Positions 35,028-45,888 of a DNA stretch of 64,000 nt are shown here, one piece after another. The notes beneath the pieces were generated by a model that was given only the letters and a program-made list of their open reading frames with translations, made no database searches and had not been told where the DNA came from. Position numbers and translations under genes: made by a program. This stretch comes from Burkholderiales bacterium 39-55-53 (GTDB taxonomy: Bacteria > Pseudomonadota > Gammaproteobacteria > Burkholderiales > Burkholderiaceae_C): positions 496,001-560,000 of the forward strand of contig NCJK01000001.1 in assembly GCA_002282445.1 (NCBI GenBank), in the 5' to 3' direction. Each line of letters opens with the position of its first letter. Within the stretch, counting starts at the first letter, position 1.

Positions 35028-36326
35028 TCAGGAGCTCAAATGTGGGGCGTCTAAACGGGGGATGCCATTCGCCAAAATCCCCCCGACCGTGAAGAACGAT
35101 CCGAAGACCACAATTCTATCAGTGGGGTTCGCCGCAGCCACAGCTGCATCCAGCGCAGCTTGGGGGTTGGCATAGGTGCTGGCTTGCACGTCTTTGCGAG
35201 TGTTGCCCACTTGCCAAACTTCTTGCAACTGGGCTGCTTTGGCGGCGCGTTCAGTGGGCAAATCGCAAAAGTACCAACGGTCTACCAAGGGGCCCACACG
35301 CGCCAACATAGGCGCCACATCCTTGTCGGCCATGGCCCCAAACACCACATGGGTGGTGGGATAAAAGCCCATGGCATCGAGGTTTTCAGTGAGGGCCGCA
35401 ACAGCGTGGGCGTTGTGCGCCACGTCAAACACCAGCGCGGGCTGGCCAGGCACGATTTGAAAGCGCCCTGGCAGCTCAACCATGGCCAAACCATTGCGAA
35501 TGGCTTGGGCTGTCACAGGCATCTCGCTTCGCAAAGCTTCCAGCGCTGCCAACACGCCACTGGCGTTGACCAACTGATTAGCCCCGCGCAACGCGGGATA
35601 CGCCAAACCGCTGTAACGGCGGCCACGCCCTGCCCAACCCCACTGCTGCTTGTCGCCGGTGAAGTTGAAGTCACGGCCAAACAGCCATAGATCAGCGCCA
35701 ATTTCTGTGGCGTGGTCAATCACACTTTGCGGTGGCACGGGGTCGCTCACGATGACCGGCCGGCCCGTGCGCATGATGCCCGCCTTCTCGCGGCCAATCG
35801 TTTCGCGATCGTGGCCCAGAAAGTCCATGTGGTCTAGATCCACGCTGGTGATGATCGAGCAAGTCGGCTCAATCACATTGACCGCGTCCAAGCGGCCGCC
35901 CAAGCCCACTTCAAGAATGGCCACATCGATGGGTGATGCCGCCATCAAACTCAAAATCGCCAAGGTCGTGAACTCAAAGTAAGTGAGTGACACCTCACCG
36001 CCTTGGGTACGCGCGGCTTCTACCTTTTCAAAATGCGGCAGCAAGTCGTCGGGCTGCACGGTTTCACCATGCACGCGGCAGCGTTCTTGAAAATGCACCA
36101 AATGTGGCGAGGTGTAAACGCTCGGGCGATAGCCCGCTTCAAGCAAACAGGCCTCCAACATGGCGCAAGTCGAGCCCTTGCCGTTAGTGCCCGCCACGGT
36201 GATGACGGGGCAATCAAACTTGAGCGCCATGCGCTCGGCCACGGTGCGCACGCGCTCTAAGCCCATGTCGATGTTTTTGGGGTGCAAACGCTCGCAATGC
36301 GCGAGCCAGCTGTCGAGTGAATTCAT
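35028..36326 (-). CDS. folC: bifunctional dihydrofolate synthase/folylpolyglutamate synthase
   Basis: This 432-residue Mur-ligase-like enzyme adds glutamate to dihydropteroate and to folates. The P-loop is VITVAGTNGKGSTCAMLE, followed by YTSPHLVHFQERCRV and the Mg-binding LEVGLGGRLDAVN. The ATG at 36326 gives MNSLDSWLAHCERLHP, matching the family; a longer frame upstream does not. It is the first gene of the folC-SPOR-cvpA-purF-metZ run and divergent from the Spx-like gene. Confidence 0.94.
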   Translation of the reverse strand: MNSLDSWLAHCERLHPKNIDMGLERVRTVAERMALKFDCPVITVAGTNGKGSTCAMLEACLLEAGYRPSVYTSPHLVHFQERCRVHGETVQPDDLLPHFEKVEAARTQGGEVSLTYFEFTTLAILSLMAASPIDVAILEVGLGGRLDAVNVIEPTCSIITSVDLDHMDFLGHDRETIGREKAGIMRTGRPVIVSDPVPPQSVIDHATEIGADLWLFGRDFNFTGDKQQWGWAGRGRRYSGLAYPALRGANQLVNASGVLAALEALRSEMPVTAQAIRNGLAMVELPGRFQIVPGQPALVFDVAHNAHAVAALTENLDAMGFYPTTHVVFGAMADKDVAPMLARVGPLVDRWYFCDLPTERAAKAAQLQEVWQVGNTRKDVQASTYANPQAALDAAVAAANPTDRIVVFGSFFTVGGILANGIPRLDAPHLSS

Positions 36327-36382
36327 CTTTCGATTGTCGCCCACCAATGCCGCCCATTCGGTTTGCGGCATGATTCAGCCCT

Positions 36383-36742
36383 ATGAGCAAAACAACCATC
36401 ACCGTTTACGGCATTCCCAACTGCGACAGCGTCAAAAAAGCCCGCGTATGGCTGACAGACCATGGCGTGGACTACGTGTTTCACGATTTCAAAAAACAAG
36501 GCGTGCCGCCAGAAGCCGTCGATCAGTGGCTCAAACATGTGAGCTGGGAAGTGCTAGTCAACCGCAAAGGCACGACTTGGCGCAAGCTAGACCCCGCCTT
36601 GCAAGCCAGCGTGGTGGACAACGCCTCAGCACGGGCCATGATGATGGAGCATGCCAGTGTGGTCAAGCGTCCCGTCGTGGTCAAAGGGCAATCAGTCATC
36701 GTGGGCGTCAACCCAGAGGCTTGGCTAGGCGTTGTTAGCTGA
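36383..36742 (+). CDS. Spx/ArsC family protein (YffB-like)
   Basis: This 119-residue thioredoxin-fold protein has the family N-terminus TVYGIPNCDSVKKARVWL and the C-terminal SVVKRPVVVKG region. It has a single N-terminal Cys rather than the Cys-x-x-Cys of Bacillus Spx, as in YffB of E. coli. These proteins are glutathione-dependent reductase-like; a true arsenate reductase role is not shown, and no ars genes are near. Confidence 0.88.
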   Translation: MSKTTITVYGIPNCDSVKKARVWLTDHGVDYVFHDFKKQGVPPEAVDQWLKHVSWEVLVNRKGTTWRKLDPALQASVVDNASARAMMMEHASVVKRPVVVKGQSVIVGVNPEAWLGVVS

Positions 36743-36778
36743 GCACTACACTTTGCGACAAGCTAAAAAGAGTCATTT

Positions 36779-37318
36779 ATGAAACACATCACTATTCAAA
36801 CCACATTACTCGCAGGCCTCTTGGCTGCATTCACCTCAGTGTCTGCACAGGCACAAGAAGTGGGCAAAGTCATCTCCAGCACCCCCATCATTCAACAAGT
36901 GGCTGTACCGCGCCAGGTGTGCAACACCCAACAAGTCGTGACAGGCGGCCAAAAGTCTGGTGCTGGTGCGGCCATGGGCGCAATTGCCGGTGGTGTCATC
37001 GGTAACCAAATGGGACAAGGTACAGGTAACGCATTGGCCACTATGGCCGGCCTCATTGGCGGAGCAATGCTGGGTGACAACATCGAAGGCCCGGGCACCC
37101 CCGAAGTAAAAAACGTCCAAAACTGCAGCCAGCAAATGTTCTACGAAAACCGCACCATGGCTTACAACGTGGTTTATGAGTTCGCTGGCAAGCAGTACAC
37201 CGTGCAAATGCCACAAGACCCAGGCCCGACTGTGCGTTTGCAAATCACACCCATGGTGCCTGCCGCCAACCCCAGCTACGGCAATGTGCCCCCACCCGGC
37301 TCTGCCCCACGCTACTAA
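36779..37318 (+). CDS. glycine-zipper 2TM domain protein
   Basis: This 179-residue exported protein has a Sec signal peptide ending at AQAQ. A glycine zipper (about residues 60-100: GAGAAMGAIAGGVIGNQMG, then LIGGAMLGD) would insert in or pack against the outer membrane. A C-terminal domain with two Cys residues and a Pro-rich end follows. Family members (Rick_17kDa-like, YMGG) are outer-membrane or periplasmic proteins of uncertain function. Confidence 0.85.
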   Translation: MKHITIQTTLLAGLLAAFTSVSAQAQEVGKVISSTPIIQQVAVPRQVCNTQQVVTGGQKSGAGAAMGAIAGGVIGNQMGQGTGNALATMAGLIGGAMLGDNIEGPGTPEVKNVQNCSQQMFYENRTMAYNVVYEFAGKQYTVQMPQDPGPTVRLQITPMVPAANPSYGNVPPPGSAPRY

Positions 37319-37353
37319 GCCTTTCACACGCTCATTTGGGCGTTTGACCACCC

Positions 37354-37376
37354 AAAAGCCGCTTTCAGCGGCTTTT
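37354..37376 (+). terminator. terminator after the glycine-zipper gene
   Basis: AAAAGCCGCT pairs perfectly with AGCGGCTTTT around TTC. A short T-rich stretch follows. Confidence 0.88.
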
Positions 37377-37431
37377 GTTGTTTTGGGTCACCTAAAATGT
37401 ATGGTTTTGCAATTCATACCGAGCGCACACC

Positions 37432-37749
37432 ATGACCACAGAAAAAATCGACAGCGTCAGCATCACCACCAAAGCCAATGTGTTTTTTGACGGCAAGTGC
37501 ATCAGCCACGCCATCACCACAGCCAACGGCACCAAGCTGTCGGTCGGCGTCATCTTGCCTGCCACCCTCACCTTCAATACTGCTGCCCCCGAAGTGATGG
37601 AATGCGTGGCTGGTTTTTGTGAATACAAACTCGACGGCAGCAACGACTGGGTCAAATCCAGCGCTGGCGAAAAATTCAACGTGCCTGGCAACTCGAAGTT
37701 CGATATTCGCGTGACCGAGCCCTACCACTACGTCTGCCACTTCGGTTGA
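37432..37749 (+). CDS. ppnP: pyrimidine/purine nucleoside phosphorylase
   Basis: This 105-residue single cupin-fold protein (formerly DUF1255) splits nucleosides with phosphate. The family blocks KANVFFDGKCISHAI, KLSVGVILPATLTF, CVAGFCEYKLDG and FDIRVTEPYHYVCHF are complete. It is 21 nt upstream of argG on the same strand and probably co-transcribed. Confidence 0.92.
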   Translation: MTTEKIDSVSITTKANVFFDGKCISHAITTANGTKLSVGVILPATLTFNTAAPEVMECVAGFCEYKLDGSNDWVKSSAGEKFNVPGNSKFDIRVTEPYHYVCHFG

Positions 37750-39111
<1,362 letters not shown>

Positions 39112-39124
39112 ACACTTCTTTGCG

Positions 39125-39160
39125 CAATAAAAAAGCGACCTTCGGGTCGCTTTTTTATTG
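39125..39160. terminator. bidirectional terminator after argG
   Basis: CAATAAAAAAGCGACC and GGTCGCTTTTTTATTG are perfect complements around a TTCG loop. It serves argG and the convergent thioesterase gene. Confidence 0.95.
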
Positions 39161-39177
39161 CACCGTCACCGCCTAAG

Positions 39178-39621
39178 CTAGGTGCGTGGTGTTTCAGCCA
39201 AAGCAGGCATGTCCACCACGCGCAAGGTCACGCTGGCGATTGCACAGGGCTTGAGGCCATCCGAGGTCTCTGTTTCCATGTCGACCGTGACCACGCAAAT
39301 CGTGCTTCCTACTTGGATGGCGCGCGCCTTGGCAAACAGCCTATCTCCGCTGGCGGGACTGAGGAAGTTGACGTGCAAATCCACCGTCACAGCGACTTTG
39401 CCAGCTGGCAACGCTGTGGTTGCAGCGGCTCCCGCAGCATGGTCAGCCAAGCCGGATACCACGCCGCCATGAAAGAACCCATTGAACTGGGTCAGCTCAG
39501 GCTTTTTATCCAAAGAAAGTGTCACGCGGCCAGCCTCGGCAGAAACAACCTCCACACCGGCATGGCGTGCATAGCCAGTGATAGCGGTGACGCTTCGAAC
39601 GAGTTGCTCTGGAGTCATCAT
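39178..39621 (-). CDS. PaaI-type hotdog-fold thioesterase
   Basis: This 147-residue single hotdog domain has the signature GFFHGGVVSGLADHAAGAAA and VTVDLHVNFLSPASGD. PaaI-family enzymes hydrolyse acyl- or aryl-CoA thioesters; the substrate is unknown. The gene starts with two adjacent ATG codons (39621 and 39618). It lies 28 nt downstream of murB on the same strand. Confidence 0.88.
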   Translation of the reverse strand: MMTPEQLVRSVTAITGYARHAGVEVVSAEAGRVTLSLDKKPELTQFNGFFHGGVVSGLADHAAGAAATTALPAGKVAVTVDLHVNFLSPASGDRLFAKARAIQVGSTICVVTVDMETETSDGLKPCAIASVTLRVVDMPALAETPRT

Positions 39622-39649
39622 GAATGCGCCCTTCCTACGAATTACAAAA

Positions 39650-40702
39650 TCACACCACCACAGGCTCTGGCTCTAGTCGAATGCCAAAGCGCTCGTACAC
39701 GCTGGTTTGAATCGCCTTGGCCAAGGTCATCACCTCGCCACCTGTGCAGGGGTGCTCTTTGCCACCGACGTTGACCAACACCAAGGCTTGTTTTTCGTAC
39801 ACGCCCGCATTGCCCACGGTTTTGCCTTTCCAGCCGCAGGCGTCAATCAACCAACCGGCTGCCAGTTTGATGCGACCATCGTCCAGCAAATAGTGAACCA
39901 CTTTGGGCTCACGCGCGATGATGTCGTCGCACTGGTCTTGGGTGACGGTGGGGTTCTTGAAGAAGCTACCGGCGTTGCCAATGACGGCTGGGTCGGGCAA
40001 CTTGGCGCGGCGAATGGCGCAAACCCATTCAAAAATTTGTTGAGCCGTGGGGTTGCTGATGCCGGTCTCGGCCATTTTGCGTTCGAGGTCGAGGTAGCCC
40101 AGCACGGGCTTCCAGTCTTTGCGCAACAAGAACCGCACGCGGGTAATCAGGGCTTTGCCTGCCAAGCCCAAACCATTCGGACCACTGCTTTCGTGCTTGA
40201 ACACCGAGTCGCGGTAACCAAACGCACATTGCGCAGCATCGAGGCTGAAGTGCTGGCCCGTAGTCAAGTCAATCGCGTCCAGCGAATGAAAGCGGTCTTG
40301 CAACTCCACGCCATACGCACCAATGTTTTGCACGGGCGACGCGCCCACGCTGCCGGGAATGAGGGCCATGTTTTCTAGGCCGGGCCAGCCGTTGCCCAGC
40401 GTCCAAGCCACCAAGTCGTGCCAGTTTTCGCCAGCGGCGGATTCGACCACCCACACCTTGTCGGTCTCTTCGACCAAGCGCATGCCTTTGATTTCCACCT
40501 TCAGCACCAAGGGCTTCACGTCGCCGGTCAACACAATGTTGCTGCCACCGCCCAGCACAAACTTGGGCGCATCGCGCAGGGCCGCATCGGCCAGCACAGC
40601 TTGGACATCGGCTTCGGTGTGCACATGCACCAATTGCAAGGCTTTGGCAGAAATGCCAAAGCTGTTGTGCGCTTGAAGGGGGTAGTTGGGTTCCACTAAC
40701 AT
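39650..40702 (-). CDS. murB: UDP-N-acetylenolpyruvoylglucosamine reductase
   Basis: This 350-residue FAD enzyme makes UDP-MurNAc for peptidoglycan. The FAD-binding block FVLGGGSNIVLTGDV, the region ALIPGSVGASPVQNIGAYG and the catalytic-Ser motif GNAGSFFKNP are all visible. It is the type I (E. coli) form with the Tyr loop region. It is divergent from yajQ with 39 nt between the starts. Confidence 0.95.
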   Translation of the reverse strand: MLVEPNYPLQAHNSFGISAKALQLVHVHTEADVQAVLADAALRDAPKFVLGGGSNIVLTGDVKPLVLKVEIKGMRLVEETDKVWVVESAAGENWHDLVAWTLGNGWPGLENMALIPGSVGASPVQNIGAYGVELQDRFHSLDAIDLTTGQHFSLDAAQCAFGYRDSVFKHESSGPNGLGLAGKALITRVRFLLRKDWKPVLGYLDLERKMAETGISNPTAQQIFEWVCAIRRAKLPDPAVIGNAGSFFKNPTVTQDQCDDIIAREPKVVHYLLDDGRIKLAAGWLIDACGWKGKTVGNAGVYEKQALVLVNVGGKEHPCTGGEVMTLAKAIQTSVYERFGIRLEPEPVVV

Positions 40703-40741
40703 ACGACAATTGTCTCATTCTGAATTTGAAAGCCGTCTGCC

Positions 40742-41227
40742 ATGCCTTCTTTTGACACCGTACTCGAACCCAATTTGGTCGAAGTGAAAAACGCCGTTGA
40801 AAACACTTCCAAAGAAATCGCCACCCGTTTTGACTTCAAAGGCACGTCTGCTGCCGTTGAGCTCAAGGACAAAGAAATCACCATGTTTGGCGATGCCGAC
40901 TTTCAGCTGGTGCAAGTCGAAGACGTGCTGCGTAACAAACTGACCAAACGCGAAGTGGATGTGCGTTTCCTCGACAAAGGCGATGTGCAAAAAGTGGGTG
41001 GTGACAAGGTCAAGCAAGTCATCAAAATCCGAAATGGCATCGAAACCGAAGTGTCCAAAAAGATTCAACGCTTGCTCAAAGACAGCAAGATCAAAGTGCA
41101 AGCCGCCATCCAAGGCGATGCGGTGCGCGTGAGCGGCACCAAACGCGACGACTTGCAAGCCGCCATGGCCTTGATTCGCAAAGACATGACCGACTTGCCT
41201 TTGTCGTTCAACAACTTCCGCGACTGA
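40742..41227 (+). CDS. yajQ: YajQ family cyclic di-GMP/nucleotide-binding protein
   Basis: This 161-residue two-ferredoxin-fold protein has the family start [20 protein letters not shown] and end [18 protein letters not shown]. Homologues bind c-di-GMP or nucleotides and act with transcription factors or ribosomal proteins. The gene is monocistronic. Confidence 0.92.
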   Translation: MPSFDTVLEPNLVEVKNAVENTSKEIATRFDFKGTSAAVELKDKEITMFGDADFQLVQVEDVLRNKLTKREVDVRFLDKGDVQKVGGDKVKQVIKIRNGIETEVSKKIQRLLKDSKIKVQAAIQGDAVRVSGTKRDDLQAAMALIRKDMTDLPLSFNNFRD

Positions 41228-41252
41228 GCCACGCCTCAGCATCAAACACAAA

Positions 41253-41270
41253 GGGCCTCAACAGAGGCCC
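41253..41270. terminator. terminator between yajQ and plsY
   Basis: GGGCCTC pairs with GAGGCCC around AACA, followed by GTTTGTTTTG. The opposite side is also T-rich when read on the minus strand, so it may serve both convergent genes. Confidence 0.82.
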
Positions 41271-41303
41271 GTTTGTTTTGCATCTGCACAAGGCAGCAAG
41301 CGT

Positions 41304-41969
41304 TTATGCCTGTGCTTCTGACTCTTCAGTCGGTGCTTCTTTCTTCGCACCAATCTTTGACTCTTGGCCCGACACCAAACGCTGGATGTTGTCTTTGTGG
41401 CGCATGAGCAGCAAGGCGCTCATCACCATCACGGCCAGCAATTCGGCTTCGCTCATTTGCCACACCACTTGGTTGCCCATCAAATAATAAGCAGGCGCTA
41501 GCAAAGAGGCTGACAAAGCAGCCAGCGACGAGTAACGAAACACCACTGCCATCAGCAACCAAGTGCCCATCACCGCTGCGCCCAACAAGGGTTCCACCCC
41601 AAACAACACGCCTGCAGCAGTGGCCACGCCCTTGCCGCCTTTGAAGGCAAAGAACACGGGCCACAGGTGGCCGATGAACGCCGAGATAGCCACCAAAGCC
41701 ACGGCATGGTCATCCAGCCCAAATGCTGGGCCATACAGCTTGACCAACAACACGGGGAAATAGCCCTTGATCGCATCAAACAACAAAGTGGCAATGGCCG
41801 CTTTTTTGTTACCCGAGCGCAGCACGTTGGTCGCACCTGGGTTTTGGCTACCGTAGGTGCGGGGGTCATCCAAGCCCATCACACGGCTCACGATGACCGC
41901 AAAGGACAAAGAGCCAATCAAATAGCCACCCACGGCCAACAACACTAAGACTGAAGCGTCTGCAAACAT
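41304..41969 (-). CDS. plsY: glycerol-3-phosphate acyltransferase PlsY
   Basis: This 221-residue inner-membrane enzyme uses acyl-phosphate to make lysophosphatidic acid, the first phospholipid step. Family motifs are GSLSFAVIVSR, GSQNPGATNVLRSGNKKAA and FKGGKGVATAAGV. About six hydrophobic segments are present. A charged tail of about 20 residues follows the last helix. The gene is 22 nt downstream of the aldo/keto reductase gene. Confidence 0.94.
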   Translation of the reverse strand: MFADASVLVLLAVGGYLIGSLSFAVIVSRVMGLDDPRTYGSQNPGATNVLRSGNKKAAIATLLFDAIKGYFPVLLVKLYGPAFGLDDHAVALVAISAFIGHLWPVFFAFKGGKGVATAAGVLFGVEPLLGAAVMGTWLLMAVVFRYSSLAALSASLLAPAYYLMGNQVVWQMSEAELLAVMVMSALLLMRHKDNIQRLVSGQESKIGAKKEAPTEESEAQA

Positions 41970-41991
41970 CTATCTTTCCTCTTTTTAATTT

Positions 41992-43059
41992 TTATTGCGC
42001 AGGGTCGCGCATCTCCCAACGAACAGCATCAATCGCGGCCAATAGCTCTGGTGACAAGGTCGTGCCCCATGCGTCTAAGTCAGCATCGAGTTGCGCGAGC
42101 GATGTCACGCCAATGATGGTGCTGGCCACTTGCCATTTGGTGTAACAAAACGCCAAAGCCATTTGCGCTGGTGTCATGCCATTTTCAATGGCCAATGCGT
42201 TGTAGAGACGAGCGGCCACCAACGCGTCAGGGCGGCCCCAGCGTTGCTTGCGCACGCTTTCGTAATCCGCAATGCGCGCACCTTTAGGCGCATCGGGCCC
42301 AGTGATGCCGCTGGCGTCGTACTTGCCCGTGAGCAAGCCAAAGCCCAAAGGCGAATACGCCAACAAGGACACATTCAATCGGTGGCAGGTTTCGTCCAAA
42401 CCGTTTTCATAGGTTCGGTTGATCAAGCAATATGGGTTTTGCGTGGTGACCACGCGAGGTAAACCATGTTGCTCGGCTAAGCGCACAAACTCGTGCACGC
42501 CATACGGAGTTTCATTAGACAAGCCCACGTGGCGAACCTTGCCCGCTTTGACCAACTGCGCCAGCGCTTCGAGCTGTTCGTGGATGGTGGTTTGTGTGCT
42601 TTCTTTTGTAGGGTCGTAGTACACGCCACCAAACGCCGGCACATGGCGCTCGGGCCAGTGGATTTGGTAGAGGTCAATCACATCGGTTTGCAGACGGCGC
42701 AAGCTGCCTTCGCATGAGGTAACGAAGTCTTTGGCTTTGAGTCCCAAGTGGTCGCGCACCCAAGGCATGCCGCGTGAAGGGCCCGCCACTTTGGTGGCCA
42801 ACACCAGCTTTTGACGCGCACCTGGATTCTTGGCAAACCAGTGGCCAATGATGGTCTCGGTGTGACCACAGGTCTCAGCCTTGGGCGGCACTGAATACAT
42901 CTCGGCCGTGTCAATGAAGTTCACGCCACGCGCCAACGAGCGGTCGAGGATGGCGTGTGAATCGGCCTCATTCACTTGCTCGCCAAAGGTCATGGTGCCC
43001 AAGCAAATGGGCGTGACATGCAAATCGCTGGTGCCCAGCTGAACTAGAGGAAAAGTCAT
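41992..43059 (-). CDS. aldo/keto reductase (Tas-like)
   Basis: This 355-residue NADPH-dependent TIM-barrel reductase resembles E. coli Tas. The catalytic Asp and Tyr are in GVNFIDTAEMYSVPP, the Lys in LVLATKVAG and the His in DLYQIHWPERH. The C-terminal nucleotide site IIGVTSLAQLDADL is present. The ATG at 43059 gives MTFPLVQLGTSDLHV and has AGAGG upstream; a longer frame is rejected. The substrate is unknown. Confidence 0.9.
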   Translation of the reverse strand: MTFPLVQLGTSDLHVTPICLGTMTFGEQVNEADSHAILDRSLARGVNFIDTAEMYSVPPKAETCGHTETIIGHWFAKNPGARQKLVLATKVAGPSRGMPWVRDHLGLKAKDFVTSCEGSLRRLQTDVIDLYQIHWPERHVPAFGGVYYDPTKESTQTTIHEQLEALAQLVKAGKVRHVGLSNETPYGVHEFVRLAEQHGLPRVVTTQNPYCLINRTYENGLDETCHRLNVSLLAYSPLGFGLLTGKYDASGITGPDAPKGARIADYESVRKQRWGRPDALVAARLYNALAIENGMTPAQMALAFCYTKWQVASTIIGVTSLAQLDADLDAWGTTLSPELLAAIDAVRWEMRDPAQ

Positions 43060-43117
43060 GAATGCACTCCGAGTTGGAGACTGATAAAACGGGGTAAGTC
43101 TAAGTCCTAGCCAAAGG

Positions 43118-44905
43118 TCATCTGGCTTTGGCACGTTCCTCTTCTTGCAAGCGCAACACACGGCGTTGCACCTTGCCCGTGGTCGTCATGGGTAGCTCAG
43201 TGATGAACTCAATCTCTTTGGGGTACTCATACGGCGCAAGCTTGCCGCGCACATGCGTTTGCAAGTCGGCCACCAAGGCGTCACTGGCTTCGTGCCCTGG
43301 GGCTAGCACCACATAGGCTTTGACCAAGGCTCCACGCTCAGCATCGGGCTTGGGAACTACAGCCGCGTTGGCCACAGCGGGGTGTTTGACCAAGCAGTTT
43401 TCAATCTCGCTGGGACCAATGCGATAGCCCGCCGCTTTGAACACGTCGTCCGCACGGCCTTGGTACCAAAGGTAGCCGTCAGCGTCCTGCACCGCCATAT
43501 CCCCCGTGCGGCACCAGTCGCCTGTGTATTTGCCCAAGGTTGATTTTTCGTTTTTCCAATAGCCCAAAAAGAAAATCGGGTCAGGCTCGCCATGTTGGTT
43601 GTAGCGGTTGAGCGCCACGTCGCCAGGCACGCCTGTGGGGCACTCGTGACCTTCGTCATCAATCACCGCCACGCAGTGACCGGGGTAGCCTTTGCCCATA
43701 CTGCCGGGCTTAGCAGGCCAGCCCACATTCTTGCGATGAGCAGACACGCCCTTGCCCATAGGGCCCCACTCCATCGCGCAATTACCCACGATGTAGTTGA
43801 TCTCGGTTTGGCCAAACATCTCGTTCACAGTGATGCCCAGCTGCGTTTGGCAATAGCCAAACACCGCGTCACCCACAGCCTCTCCCGCGCTCATCATGGC
43901 TTGCAGTTTGAGTTTGAATTGGCTGCTGGGCTTGGGATAAGCCTTCATCATGGCCTTCAACGCGGTGGGGAATAAAAACGTGTGCGTCACGCTATGCTGC
44001 TGCATCAAAGTGAATGCCAGCTCTGGGCTAAAGCGCCCGTTCCACGCCACGATGGGACGGCCAAAGTACAGCGTGGGCAACAAGGCATCCATCAAGCCGC
44101 CAGTCCACGCCCAGTCAGCTGGCGACCAAAACACCGCATCACTGCCTGTGGGCAAATGCGCGGCGTTTGAGGCTTGTCTTGGCGTGGCCTGCGCGGCGAA
44201 CCCAAACCAATTTTGGCTGCACACAAAGCCCGTCAAGTTGCCAATCAACGCCCGATGCGGAATGAGTGCGCCTTTGGGCGGACCCGTTGTGCCGCTGGTG
44301 TAAATCAACACCGCGCCTTCGTCCGCTTTGGTTTGCACCGCCGTGAAGGCGCGTTGCTGTGCGGCAATGGCGCTGGCGTAGTCCACATCCACATGCAGCA
44401 TGTCAGACGCGTTACTTAAGTCAACACCCACCACCTCGCGCAGCGCGGGGCATTGGGCGCGCACGGCCAGCACATTGCTAACAGACGTGGCATCCACGAT
44501 GGCCACCACGGCCTCGCTGTCTTGCAAGCGGTATTCCAACGCCTCGGGCCCAAACAACAGCGACAGTGGCATGGCCACCGCGCCCATTTGCATCACAGCC
44601 ATGTAGGCTACCGCCGTTTCAAAACGCTGCGGCAACACGATGGCCACGCGGTCACCGCGCTGCACGCCGAGGCCGGTCAGCACATGGCTCAGCGCATCGG
44701 CGGCTTGTTGCAACTGGGCATAGCTGTAGCTGCGTGGTGCAACGGCACGCCCGTTCGCATCGGCGGCAGCGTGTTCAACGACGGCCACACGCGCGGCGGC
44801 ATCGGATTGCGCAGCCCAACGGCGGCTGCACACCTCGGCCATGTTGAAGTGCTCTGGCACGTGCCAGCCAAAGCCTTGTTGCATTGCTTCGTAAAAATCG
44901 GCCAT
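43118..44905 (-). CDS. AMP-dependent acyl-CoA synthetase
   Basis: This 595-residue adenylate-forming enzyme activates a carboxylic acid to its CoA thioester. The AMP/phosphate loop is VLIYTSGTTGPPKG; later blocks are NEMFGQTEIN, GDWCRTGD, WYQGRADDVFKAAGYRIGP and the C-terminal Lys motif PMTTTGKVQRR. Similarity is to the medium-chain/acetyl-CoA synthetase-like group, so the substrate may be a short or medium-chain or aromatic acid. It is divergent from the alpha/beta hydrolase gene. Confidence 0.9.
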   Translation of the reverse strand: MADFYEAMQQGFGWHVPEHFNMAEVCSRRWAAQSDAAARVAVVEHAAADANGRAVAPRSYSYAQLQQAADALSHVLTGLGVQRGDRVAIVLPQRFETAVAYMAVMQMGAVAMPLSLLFGPEALEYRLQDSEAVVAIVDATSVSNVLAVRAQCPALREVVGVDLSNASDMLHVDVDYASAIAAQQRAFTAVQTKADEGAVLIYTSGTTGPPKGALIPHRALIGNLTGFVCSQNWFGFAAQATPRQASNAAHLPTGSDAVFWSPADWAWTGGLMDALLPTLYFGRPIVAWNGRFSPELAFTLMQQHSVTHTFLFPTALKAMMKAYPKPSSQFKLKLQAMMSAGEAVGDAVFGYCQTQLGITVNEMFGQTEINYIVGNCAMEWGPMGKGVSAHRKNVGWPAKPGSMGKGYPGHCVAVIDDEGHECPTGVPGDVALNRYNQHGEPDPIFFLGYWKNEKSTLGKYTGDWCRTGDMAVQDADGYLWYQGRADDVFKAAGYRIGPSEIENCLVKHPAVANAAVVPKPDAERGALVKAYVVLAPGHEASDALVADLQTHVRGKLAPYEYPKEIEFITELPMTTTGKVQRRVLRLQEEERAKAR

Positions 44906-44931
44906 GTCTCTTGTTCCTTATGATTCGAGCA

Positions 44932-45849
44932 ATGTACCCAATCCAAAAGCCTTCGCGCAGCGAGTTTGTCCCAATCCGTCACCTGAGTTACCACGTCTTG
45001 CAGTGGGGCACGCCCTCGCCCGACAAAACGCCGCTGGTCATGGTGCATGGATGGATGGATGTGGCAGCCTCGTTTCAATTCGTCATCGATGCATTGAAAG
45101 ACGACTATTGGGTCATTGCCCCCGACTGGCGCGGCTACGGCCTGACCGAAACGCCCAACACCGACAACTTCTTTTTCCCCGACTACTTGGCTGACCTTGA
45201 CCAGCTGCTAGATCATTACGTGGGCGAGAGGCAAGTCAACTTGCTAGGCCACAGCATGGGTGGCCATATCGCCAGCATGTACGCTGGCATTCGCCCCGAG
45301 CGCATCATGAAGCTCATCAACCTCGAAGGCTTTGGCATGCCTGCCACCCGCCCTGCCCAAGCGCCCAGCCGTTTGGCCAAGTGGATGGACGAACTCAAAG
45401 CATTGCAGCGCGGCGAGATGGACCTTAGGCCCTACCCCAGCCTTGAAGCCGTGGCTCAGCGCCTGATCAAAACCAACCCTCGCCTAGGCACGGACAAAGC
45501 GCACTGGCTGGCCCAGCATTGGGCGCGTGCTAACGAACAAGGCGAATGGCGCATCTTGGGCCACGCGGCGCACAAAGTGGTCAACGCCCAACTATTCAAA
45601 ACCGATGAAACCCAAGCCATTTATGAGCGCATCACCGCACCCACCCTGTGCGTGGTGGCCAGCAGCGACAGCATGAACCAGTGGTGGAATGACCGCTACA
45701 CCTTGGATGAGTTCAAACAACGCATTGCAGTGGTGCCAAACCTCACCCACGCCGTAATTGAAGATGCTGGCCACATGCTGCACCACGACCAGCCTGATGT
45801 ACTGGCTAAGCTGATAGAAGAATTCTTAAGTCTTAAAAGTGTCACATAA
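44932..45849 (+). CDS. alpha/beta hydrolase
   Basis: This roughly 305-residue alpha/beta hydrolase fold protein has the oxyanion region VMVHGWMDVAASFQ, nucleophile elbow LLGHSMGGHIA and a C-terminal catalytic His in EDAGHMLHHDQP. Epoxide hydrolase, esterase or C-C hydrolase activity is possible. The start is uncertain between ATG 44932 and ATG 44920; the first needs only a weak GAGC site. It is divergent from the acyl-CoA synthetase. Confidence 0.88.
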   Translation: MYPIQKPSRSEFVPIRHLSYHVLQWGTPSPDKTPLVMVHGWMDVAASFQFVIDALKDDYWVIAPDWRGYGLTETPNTDNFFFPDYLADLDQLLDHYVGERQVNLLGHSMGGHIASMYAGIRPERIMKLINLEGFGMPATRPAQAPSRLAKWMDELKALQRGEMDLRPYPSLEAVAQRLIKTNPRLGTDKAHWLAQHWARANEQGEWRILGHAAHKVVNAQLFKTDETQAIYERITAPTLCVVASSDSMNQWWNDRYTLDEFKQRIAVVPNLTHAVIEDAGHMLHHDQPDVLAKLIEEFLSLKSVT

Positions 45850-45888
45850 GCAACTAAAATTTTCCACCTACTTAAAACACGACAAGCA

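Noticed and set aside
35057-35092. GGGGGAT and ATCCCCCC inverted repeat near the 3' end of folC
   Set aside because: It encodes conserved FolC C-terminal residues (TVGGILANGIPR) and has no second copy in the window, so chance pairing is more likely than an element.
36383-36742. Arsenate resistance gene
   Set aside because: The protein is of the Spx/YffB branch and there is no arsR, arsB or second resistance gene near, so a resistance role is not supported.
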